The position numbers were made by a program, and so were the translations under genes. A stretch of DNA of 29,971 nt from positions 1 through 29,971 of the forward strand of contig NAJO01000108.1 of NCBI GenBank assembly GCA_002077065.1. The letters are read 5' to 3'. Origin of the DNA: Cryoendolithus antarcticus (taxonomy: Eukaryota; Ascomycota; Dothideomycetes; Cladosporiales; Cladosporiaceae). The notes under the pieces are model-generated. The model was given only the letters and a program-made list of their open reading frames with translations. It did not search any database and had not been told where the DNA came from. This document shows, one piece after another, positions 10,709 to 18,811 of the stretch. Numbering within the stretch: position 1 is the stretch's first letter; each line of letters starts with the position of its first letter.

Positions 10709-11715
10709 GTGCAGAATGGTTTGCTAGAGTTTTCCGACTTGCCGCGTGAGAAAGGCCAAGCGCTGCGCATAGTCGAAGCCGACCACCGGGATGCCAGCGT
10801 TGACGGTCAGGTCACTGTGATCAGTCGAATTGCTTACGTCTACTCGGTCAAGGAGCAGATGCGAGCAAGCAGACGCTGTGAGCTTCTTGGAACAGTCAAC
10901 CCGCTGATTATTGGCGAGTTCTTTAGAGAGCAATGCTAGCCTTGGCGAGGTTACGTTACCCGTACAAGAGATAGTATTCTCCAAAGTGTCGGTCGGATAG
11001 CGCGTAGAATACTCGAGCACGTCGCTAGCGACGATATAGTCTACGTACTTTCTACTCTGGTCAATCAGATCATTGCAGATCTTGGTCGACAGGTTAATGC
11101 AAAAATCGAGGATTTGCTTAGACCTCATCTCGCTGTCATCCGATCACGTATATACAACCATTACCTCGTCAGTAATGCCCAGAAGACACAAGATGTTCGT
11201 CGACGTGTGGTGCTAGAGACGTCCTTGCACTATCTTTTGGGATCAAGTCGTGGGATATACGAAGTGGATTTGGTAAGGTTAATGGACACACTCCAAGAGA
11301 GCGAAGAGGTCAATATGGACTCCTATGCAAGTGAGCTGGCAATTGCCACCATGCAAGCATACTATGAGATATGTGAAACTGACGCTAGCCGGCAGGCTCT
11401 GCTGATGAATGATCTGCATATAAGTCGCCATGAAAACGTTTGGGGACGACTCCAGTATTCACGCCATCGAAGAAGAATTGAGAAGGGAATTGTTGCTCGT
11501 TCTCAACCTGGAAGACTGAGATACGCTCTCAGACTCTCAAATCGACCACTTACTCGGAGAAGACAATGTCGCTACTCAAGACCGGGTCCATAACTCTAAG
11601 AAGCTCAAATGTCTGCTGAAAGCTCGGGAAGAACTGCGTAGTCTCGATGAAGGGTGGGCTGCAATGGATTGTAGGTCGATGTCGTTGCTATTCTGGAATT
11701 CTGTGACCTGCTAAT
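10709..11715 (+). pseudogene. Dynamin-family protein fragment: stalk and GED, no GTPase domain
   Basis: The frame from 10709 gives stalk motifs: CELLGTVNPLIIGEFFREQC, then IEDLLRPH and YNHYLVSNAQKTQDVRRRVV, then MDSYASELAIATMQAYYEI. A 52-nt intron (11373-11424) restores the frame to AMKTFGDDSSIHAIEEEL and on through DTLSDSQIDHLLGED, the GTPase effector domain. Family knowledge: fungal dynamin/Mx-like proteins have an N-terminal GTPase, a stalk, and a GED that drives assembly on membranes. The whole GTPase half is missing here. Two internal stops, TAG 10937-10939 and TGA 11517-11519, confirm loss of function. The TGA would fit a former TGG or CGA. The 3' limit is approximate: the frame closes with TAA near 11713, and an intron-like GT...AG segment overlaps it. 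Confidence 0.82.
11373..11424 (+). other. Relic spliceosomal intron in the dynamin fragment (52 nt)
   Basis: It starts GTGAAA, has a CTGAT branch-like site at about 11402-11406, and ends TAAG. Removing it joins MQAYYEI to FAMKTFGDD in one frame and restores dynamin-like sequence on both sides, which is the main evidence. Confidence 0.72.
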
Positions 11716-13054
11716 ATCAATAGAAACAACACAAGCGGAGCCAGGACTTCGTCAACATGATATACTACTCGACACGCCTAGATGTTGACCACGTGATGGT
11801 GAGATTGGATCTCGGGCGCCGCCAAAGTCGCCCGACCCAGCTCCCCCAAGCTCTGACCTCACGACGACCCGAACAAGAGACACCGGAGAAGGGTACGATT
11901 ATCCATTCACGACGACGAAGAGATAGTAGAAAGTGAAAGCGATATTTCATGGTTGATCCTCACGCAAGTCCCATAAAAGCTATATCGTTCGCTGAATTCA
12001 TCAATCCATCAATCCATCAAGCTGCTTGCTTGGCATTGCGTAAGTCATCGATTTGCATCGTTGCCAGTCGATCAAGCGACTGGTTTTCGGCAGGCGTGGG
12101 TCACCAAGCACGTTTGATTGACATGGTTATCAAGCGGCTTGACGGTCGCTTGACGATTGGTGGTGCGCAGGGAAGCCTTTCAGTGTATAAGTGAAGATAC
12201 TGACTGTTGAAAGTGAGCTAGGATGCACACAGGACGGACACCATTATTGTTGTTGTTCTTATCTAAGTAAAGCTCAAAATTGACCCTGAAGTGTGGTATC
12301 GCGATGAGGCACATTGACAGCTTTATACCACCCTGTGACGATATGCTTGGCATAGCCGCGGTGCCGTCTTGCGATCAGGTTGGGGTAACGGCAGCTATTG
12401 CAGGATGCTCTTAGCCTTCAGAGATTTCCAGCGAGATCAATTTCGGCACACTGACCACTTTTACCGTAGCCCATGAAGGATGGCTCGTTCTTCGGGAGAC
12501 GCTGATTGTTAGTGCTCAATATGACTAGCTACCACCGGGCCGCTAACCTGAATGAGCGATGCAAGAGCCAATCTCGGACGGAAACACCGCGGAAGATAAG
12601 TCAGTTCGATATTGCGAATGGAGAAGCAGATGTGGCCTTAAGAAGAGCAGATACAACACAGCTAAGAATGTCATGTCTCATGCTAGGCTCGATGTGTGTT
12701 GCTGGACTACCACTATCTCTCTCTGGCTTAGAAGTGCACTTTGTACTAGAACTGTGAGCTTAGGGTCAAACACAAGCATTCCGGTGGAGTAACCTTGTTA
12801 GTAACGCTTGCCGCGTCGGCCTGACTTAATTGTACATCGCTTGCTTGCTCCGATCCCCTAACTCAATTCGTAACGATTGACTTGGCAGACCGTATGGGGA
12901 CGACGTGGTGAAACTTTTGTGTATCATACATAAGCGGAGGCGTGGACACGCATTTGCCTAGCATCGGCTTTGTCCTAAGCACATTAAACCAATCTTTGCC
13001 GTAATTGACCGGAACGACCATATCTGATCGTCAATATCATACATGGCGTGATGC
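11716..13054. other. 1.3-kb stretch without a recognisable gene
   Basis: A 81-codon plus frame at 11949-12194 and an 83-codon one at 12506-12757 show no motif. Around 12055-12160 the words TCAAGCG and CGCTTGA recur in both orientations, giving local imperfect hairpins of unknown meaning. The last 200 bases probably include the promoter of the ORF at 13055, but no element is identifiable by eye. Confidence 0.4.
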
Positions 13055-14347
13055 ATGAATCTACTTCGCATGGAAACTTCAGACAGAACTCTAGTAAGCA
13101 TAGAGACGGGGATCGAGCGAGACCTCAGACTGATCAGGCTTACTGCATCAGATGGATCCTCAGATCGGCACAGTAAACGCGCAGATTCTACGGGTCTTAC
13201 ACCGCCACAATCCTCACGTCTGCTAGGCCATACGGCGACGCCAACGCAGCCGATCGTACGGGCGCCGGACGCAACGGATTCCCGAGCAAGTCAGCCTGCA
13301 GGGTCAACGCCATCTCGCCAGGCACTGCAACCCGACTACTTTAATCTCGTCTGCAATGCACTCAAAGCCAATCCCGATGGACTGAAGTCTTCCGAAATCA
13401 TTGATTGGATTAAAAGTCATCGTGAAGATGTTATTTCAGAGCAAGGAGAAGAGAAAGTGAGATCCAAAATTCAGAATACATGCAGTGTGTTTGCAAACAA
13501 GTCGCCAGCAAGACTGTGGAAGTATAAGGACACCTCAAAAGGATTGGGATACATTTGGAAGTTGCCCCGGCCTGGGGAGACTCAGACAGGGTTACGTGGT
13601 CCAGAGACGAGTAACGCATCAACGAGTGAGCTTTCCATCAGTAACGGGGGCAATGGCGGACAACCTATGAGCAATACGCTAGCAGTACCAACCCAGGTAC
13701 CAAGCAGTCGGATGCCAATGGATACATCGGCTGCGTCTGTATTGCTCCAATTGCATGGTGACGCAGCTTATAAGCGAAAAGGGGCAGACTGTGTCTCGTC
13801 TCCACTTGGCGCTGCCATGGCGTCGCCAAAAGCACGTACGGTCAGAAGGATCCCTCGCATTGTTGAATCGGACAGCTCGGATAACGACCAGGATGTGCAT
13901 ACTGAAGCCGATCAACCCTCTACTGTGCAGTGTATGCCGGGTATACCACTAGAGCAACAGCAGAATACGGCTAGGAGGGAAGAAGGCAACGACGTCTCAC
14001 ACAACAATACTGCTTCGCTAGAGGAGGCACCAGAGACCCGACTTGGAAGACTTGTTGTGGCGGCACGAAGCTTAAAGCGCAAGTGTGAAAGCTTAGAGCT
14101 TGATATTACGAGTTGTCGCAACAAGCTCCCCAATGTCACAGAGCTCGCAAATATTGCTGAGCAAAAGTTCAAGGAAGCGCAAGAGCTAGCAAGACAAGCT
14201 GAAGCAACACGTCGACAGGCTGAAGACGCGAAGACAAAGTTGGAAGTTGCTGAGGAAGAGACAGGGAAACTTGCGGCCGCTGAAGAGGAACTTCAACGGG
14301 CTCGGCAGGATTACAGAGATACACGGAAGCAGCTGGAAATTGACTAG
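13055..14347 (+). CDS. 430-aa protein with winged-helix-like domain and C-terminal coiled coil
   Basis: This is a long uninterrupted frame from ATG 13055 (a second ATG follows five codons later) to TAG 14345-14347. Residues 1-93 are Ser/Thr/Pro-rich and probably disordered. Residues 95-171 look like a compact winged-helix or forkhead-like unit: helix YFNLVCNALKANPDGL, helix SSEIIDWIKSH, helix KVRSKIQNTCSVFAN, then a hairpin LWKYK...GYIWKLP. Residues about 172-330 are low complexity, with an acidic patch (ESDSSDNDQD). Residues about 337-428 form a charged heptad-rich coiled coil full of Glu, Lys and Ala. It is plausibly a DNA-binding, self-associating nuclear protein (inference from architecture). 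I cannot name a family. It stands intact among relics, which suggests selection or recent arrival. Confidence 0.75.
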   Translation: MNLLRMETSDRTLVSIETGIERDLRLIRLTASDGSSDRHSKRADSTGLTPPQSSRLLGHTATPTQPIVRAPDATDSRASQPAGSTPSRQALQPDYFNLVCNALKANPDGLKSSEIIDWIKSHREDVISEQGEEKVRSKIQNTCSVFANKSPARLWKYKDTSKGLGYIWKLPRPGETQTGLRGPETSNASTSELSISNGGNGGQPMSNTLAVPTQVPSSRMPMDTSAASVLLQLHGDAAYKRKGADCVSSPLGAAMASPKARTVRRIPRIVESDSSDNDQDVHTEADQPSTVQCMPGIPLEQQQNTARREEGNDVSHNNTASLEEAPETRLGRLVVAARSLKRKCESLELDITSCRNKLPNVTELANIAEQKFKEAQELARQAEATRRQAEDAKTKLEVAEEETGKLAAAEEELQRARQDYRDTRKQLEID

Positions 14348-14389
14348 GTAGGCCTGATAATGCAACCTCCATGCGTCTGCAAGTCGCTG

Positions 14390-14435
14390 ACGTGGGGGAC
14401 TAGGGCGTGACCAAAAGTAAGGCGTGGTCATAAAA
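14390..14435. repeat. Candidate terminal sequence of the Fot1/pogo remnant
   Basis: The segment starts ACGTGGGGGACTAGG and then has two near copies of GGCGTGACCA / GGCGTGGTCA about 18 bases apart. It lies about 90-130 bases beyond the transposase stop, where the end of a pogo-type element is expected. The matching opposite terminus is not in this window, so the call is tentative. Confidence 0.3.
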
Positions 14436-14521
14436 CCCGAAGTCAACAACATTTGCAGTCAGATATCTCAACATCCACTGCCTCAGACGATTTAAGATTC
14501 ACACATGTTGTACATTGGTAT

Positions 14522-15057
14522 CTACTCTTGACTCCTACATTGTCTCATGCTATGGCCTTGTATGTGGCATTTGCTATAGGTCGGTGGCCTCTTCTTTGAT
14601 GTTAGCATCTCCTCTGATATTTCAGCTTGGACCTCCTCATAATCGCTCATAGCCTGTACTTCACCGACTGACAAGGTAATGTCTAATGCTAGAGACTTCC
14701 TCCTCCTCTTCCTACGAACATGCATAGCCTCATTAGCCTTTTAGAGGGTAGTGATCTATGCCTGTTAGAGGGCGGCAATAGTAGCCACAGCCGGAGCACC
14801 TTTTGACAGCTGGTTCAGGGCTTCAAGAATTGAGGTTGGTGGGTTGCTTTGATGCCTTGCTAGCCTTTGCTTAATCAGAGTAGCCTGCTTGTCCACTTCC
14901 TTAGTATTGCCTAGGGTCTTTGCATGCCATGAATTTTGAGACATGAGCCTGCTTATGGACCTAAACACTAGATCGCACTGTGATAACATGGCATCTACAT
15001 CAAATAGAGTAAGCTTGAGCCTCTAAATCCTGCTTGAACATTGGCTTGAGTGAAGAT
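14522..15057 (-). pseudogene. Fot1/pogo-type (Tc1-mariner) transposase C-terminal fragment
   Basis: The minus strand reads KPMFKQDLEAQAYSI and, after a one-base shift near 15005, DAMLSQCDLVFRSISR, SQNSWHAKTLGNTKEVDKQ, LIKQRLARHQSNPPTS and ILEALNQLSKGA. This is the C-terminal region of fungal pogo/Fot1 transposases, downstream of the DDE catalytic domain. Next come three closely spaced stops, TAA 14765-14767, TAG 14756-14758 and TAA 14741-14743, in a segment that reads as a helix (QA-ITTL-KANEAM) if they were CAA, CAG and CAA. The end has a knuckle-like CHIQGHSMRQC whose first Cys seems changed to Tyr. The catalytic domain is absent. A DDE fragment of similar type lies at 25385-25695, but on the other strand. 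Confidence 0.85.
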
Positions 15058-15977
15058 TCTGAAGGTTGGCCGGTATTAGTTAGAGATGTGCACACATATG
15101 CTAGACAGCCGCACCCACATGTCGACCTCTTGAAGGTATCCCGCGTGAAGGTCCGTTCGGACTTTAAAAAAGCAGGGACTGCTCCTGTCGTTGTGACGAA
15201 TAAGGTACAAGTGAGCCCAGTAACCTACTGGCCCGGGATTTTGTAAGTCTCTTTTACGTATAGCACATCCTGCACTCGGCCGAACGCATCCCACTGTCCA
15301 TCGTATACTGATGGACCGACGTGAATGTATAAGCCATTAGGAGTGGTCTCGCTACATCCTGTCCGCGGCCGACACGCCTACAGTACTCGCTCGTTAACCA
15401 CCATGATGCTGGTAGATAACCCTAGCAAGTAGGGGTAGTGGCGGAGAACTGGGACCCGAAGTTGCACCGCTTGATTCCGATAGCTTTTCGGATCTGGATA
15501 AACACAGCACCTAAAGTTATTCTATCTTCCGTCCAAGTGACAATGCAGTACGCTATCGGGAAGGCGGTGCTAAGACTTTTAACTTAAACGCAAGGTCAAG
15601 TAGCTCGGCGATGACGTCAAACCGTAAGATCGACGCCTAACTTATGGCCTGCCACTAGACAAGAAGCCGGGAACCGTCCGCTGAATCAGCGGAGAATTTT
15701 GCATGTTCGCTTGACGGGAAACGCCCCGCTTAGTCAGAGCATCTTGCGCCTGCGTCGAGGAACCGTGCAGCACCCAAGAAGCATCAAGCTGATGCAGCTG
15801 AAAGATCCATGGACGTATGGACGTTTCTCAAAAGGTTAGTACAACGAGGCGAAAGCGAATTCCACTCTCGACGACGTTGCCAACCGCAACAATGTGCACT
15901 ACACACGACAAATTTGCTAAGCAATTCACCAATGCTCTTCTCCCAAATGGTAAACGTTACTACCAAAAAGTAACCCA
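15058..15977. other. 920-bp stretch without a recognisable gene
   Basis: A 70-codon plus frame at 15034-15246 has no motif. No tRNA, rRNA or element terminus was recognised. It may contain the eroded remainder of the pogo element. Confidence 0.35.
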
Positions 15978-16508
15978 TCAAACCCACTCCAATAATCGTA
16001 GTGCAAAGAATTTATCAAAATCGAAATCGTCCAGCACATCGCCGCTATAGCCGCTGATATCTGCAAATTCCAATTGAGGTAACGATGTCTGTATTGCCTG
16101 TCGATTGAACTTTTCGTTGTCACACGATAGCAGGTAGCCAAGTTTGCTTGTAGTCTCGGGCATATCTACACTCTTTATTTGTAGACGGTCGATGGTTTGT
16201 TCGCCCGAGCCCGTGGGACGACCACCTTAGCCAGAGGTCTTTTGGCTTGAAATCTCTGGGTATGTCTCCCAAGCAGCACCCTTGTTCTGGATTCCATGGA
16301 CGTTGAACGGACAAGACACTTCTCTGCACATGAGTTTCTGCTTGTGAGAGATTCCATAGTCATCCCTTTCCTTCTGATCGGCAAAGCCTTCCCATCTACG
16401 AGGACATGTGGTGGATCTGCAAGGGAACGGATTGCTACCACAGATGGACCCAAATGCTGGGATGAGATCAGCGATCTCAGGGAAGTCCATTTCGCTCTCT
16501 TCCGCCAA
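15978..16508 (-). pseudogene. C2H2 zinc-finger protein remnant with acidic tail
   Basis: One minus-strand frame with a single in-frame TAA (16227-16229) runs from about 16508 to TGA at 15978. Finger-like units: FPCRSTTCPRRWEGFADQKERDD, then LMCREVSCPFNVHGIQNKGAAW. Their Cys pairs and aromatic residues are present, but the expected His pairs are mostly lost. After the stop the frame continues with TSKLGYLLSCDNEK and LPQLEFADISGYSGDVLDD, an acidic tail such as activator regions have. Upstream, a TAG lies immediately before the frame, so the N-terminal part is gone or in another exon. It differs in sequence from the C2H2 relic at 5149-5757, so it is a separate gene family member. Confidence 0.65.
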
Positions 16509-17232
16509 TAGCTAGCATGTTGTAGATCCAAGTTGAACAGAGGCTGCAAAGAAGAGCGTGTTGCTGTATCCTGCAGCATGCCAAGCAACGCCCACCGGCA
16601 AGCCCATTGCTACGAGCTTTTCTGGAGCAGGTTTTGGAACACGGTGCCGCGAAGTGCGATACCGAGACAGAAGCCTAGGCTACGCGGGAAAGAAAACAGT
16701 CCACTTGCGTAAGCAACCTCCTTCGGTTTAGCGGAGGCTTGTACGGCGGCTTAAGGAGACATGAAGAGGGTACCCTGTCCAGCACCTGCGAATAGGAAAA
16801 GGAAGAGAAGGCCAAGAGTGTTGGTGTTCAATCGCGCGCTGACATCCTTACAAGCCTCTAGCAGCCGGTCTATTAGTGCACACTGGAAGGGAGCCGGGAC
16901 GTCAGAACATTATCACCTCTACACGTCTATGGTTTCATCGTCTAAGCCAAGGTGCGCTACACCGGCTCGTTGGTCTAGATTTGTGATATCTGTGCATGGC
17001 TGCACATGAGTTATGCATTCCTGGACAAATTGGCGCAAAGTCGGGTCGACCCGCGCGAAGCTCGGCTGCTTTGACTTTTTGTGGTCGCCTTTGTTTACGG
17101 ACAAACACAGGAATCCACCGGCACTGCGAGGTATGTATCCCCACCTTCCTCGCGTGAAGACACTCTGGTTATTTGACCAATCCATTGTGTACATGGTACA
17201 GGAAGCATTGCGACTGCCAGCATACGTACCAC
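16509..17232. other. Spacer upstream of the HNH gene
   Basis: Several short frames overlap on both strands, including a 108-codon minus frame (16919-17245). None has a motif and they are out of register with the flanking genes. It presumably holds the HNH gene promoter; no element is visible. Confidence 0.4.
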
Positions 17233-18459
17233 ATGCCTTCGCCATCGTTCGTTCAGCGCATCATAATTAAGCATCCGGCCTACAGTGGCAGCAATACCAT
17301 CCTTGCCTTGCCTGCATGCGACGGCACCAACGCAAGCGGCCAAGCTCATTATGTGACTGTCTACAGCGCCTGTGTAATACTCGCCAACAACCGCAAGGAC
17401 GGATGGCTCTCATCGTCGCGTTCCGGTCAGCCACGGACGTGCGCCGACCATGATGGCTTGATATCCGTAGGAGTGTACTTCTTTCACATCGAATGCGAAC
17501 CCAGCGCTGAGCCTTACCCTGTAATACCGAATTTCCGTGCTTGGGTCTTCCCACACAACGACTTGCCCTCCCTCTGGCACGAGTCGGCGCAGATTGCCGC
17601 CACAATCGAACCACGCACCGCCACCGAGACTTGCCGGCTCACCAACAAGCGCCTCGCTTGCGAGAATGCCCACATCATCCCGGCTGCGGAGAAGAGCTGG
17701 TTTGTGGATAATGAGATGGATCAGTACGGCGAGCTTGGTGGACGTACCGGTCAGGACGTTGCAGATTCGCCCACGAATTCAATAAGGTTACGACGCGACG
17801 TGCACATCTTGTGGGATAACATGTTTTTCAGCATCGTACCTAAGAAGCCACAAAATTGCCAGAGGGAGGGCTTGCAATGGTATGCGCACAGTATGGTGCA
17901 GGACGAGGAGCTATATGCAGACTATCACAATCAGCCGACAGAGCCACTGGCAGGCAGAGCTGTTGAGTATCTATATGCGCGTTTTGCATGGGATGTCTTT
18001 CCGAAGATTATTGGGTTTCTTCAGAGTACGCAACCAAGGTGCCTTGCAGTCCGACAGGCGAACAGGGAGGTGGAAATACGAATGTTTTCCACGCAGGAGT
18101 GCAAGCGCTTCACAGAGGGCCAGGGACGTGGGCGAAGCGCTAGTCCTACCAAAAGAAGCCGTGGACCTGATGGTACGGAATACAAGCGTGATGGCGGTGA
18201 GAATACACAATGTGTGCAGATGATGAAGCGCAGGAGGCGCAGTGCTTCATCTGAGCAGCATTCGGGTGTCGACTCTGCGATATCAGACGTCGAACCGGCT
18301 GGCGATATAGAAGACTTTTTGATGACGGGCGTTGCAAGGATACCGAACCACTGGGATCTGAAGGGTTGGGCGTCTCAACAAGACGTGAACTACCATTGGC
18401 ACGACCAGATTGATCGTGAACCACTTAGAGGAAGAAAGAGACGTAGGAGTATCCGATGA
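17233..18459 (+). CDS. Fungal HNH-endonuclease domain protein, 408 aa
   Basis: The frame is open from 17173; I choose the ATG at 17233 (ACCACATGCC) because the conserved fungal lead-in follows at once (IIIKHPAYSGSNTILALPA, then YSACVILANNRKDGWL). The HNH domain lies at about 17632-17841: CRLTNKRLACENAHIIPAAE with the first His (residue 147), then DSPTNSIRLRRDVHILWDN with Asn 182 and His 191. These would form the metal-binding His-Asn-His site. The C-terminal 110 residues are charged and low complexity, with clusters KRRRRS and RGRKRRRS that look like nuclear localisation signals. This HNH_2-type family is widespread in fungi and its substrate is unknown. There are no stops or frameshifts. It lies head-to-tail upstream of the CHAT gene. 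Confidence 0.86.
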   Translation: MPSPSFVQRIIIKHPAYSGSNTILALPACDGTNASGQAHYVTVYSACVILANNRKDGWLSSSRSGQPRTCADHDGLISVGVYFFHIECEPSAEPYPVIPNFRAWVFPHNDLPSLWHESAQIAATIEPRTATETCRLTNKRLACENAHIIPAAEKSWFVDNEMDQYGELGGRTGQDVADSPTNSIRLRRDVHILWDNMFFSIVPKKPQNCQREGLQWYAHSMVQDEELYADYHNQPTEPLAGRAVEYLYARFAWDVFPKIIGFLQSTQPRCLAVRQANREVEIRMFSTQECKRFTEGQGRGRSASPTKRSRGPDGTEYKRDGGENTQCVQMMKRRRRSASSEQHSGVDSAISDVEPAGDIEDFLMTGVARIPNHWDLKGWASQQDVNYHWHDQIDREPLRGRKRRRSIR

Positions 18460-18811
18460 CAGGACGCTAATGAAATGGTGGGTATTGAAGCCAGTCTATA
18501 CCTTGGTTAACACTGCTTTACTGTTTCTTTTCTGGACTCCCTTGATCCGCTCGTGGCGGTCGTCATACAACAGCTCTTGTGAAGAGCAAGCCAATTGCTC
18601 TGCCATTGTACAGCCTTGTTGGTTCCGGTTGATGGCCCAGCCGACCCGTGTGAGTTTGCCGTATGCGCTGAGGTGCAATGTCATCAGAAGTCATTGCATC
18701 TGGTGAGTTGGATAAGTGCTTGCCTTGAGACTTCGCAAAGACTTAGTCATGTGCCTGCAACACCACGTGCGATCGAAGACGATCTGTTCGCTATGCAGGC
18801 GGGCATCATGA
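18460..18811. other. Intergenic spacer HNH-CHAT, possible first exon of the CHAT gene
   Basis: It contains ATG at 18678 followed by 24 coding-like bases and a consensus 5' splice site GTGAGT at 18703-18708. Splicing to an AG ending at 18827 would enter the CHAT frame in phase, but the branch site is poor. No TPR-like sequence is present in any plus frame. Confidence 0.35.

Noticed and set aside
16919..17245. 108-codon minus-strand frame before the HNH gene
   Set aside because: No domain, and overlaps the start of the plus-strand HNH frame.
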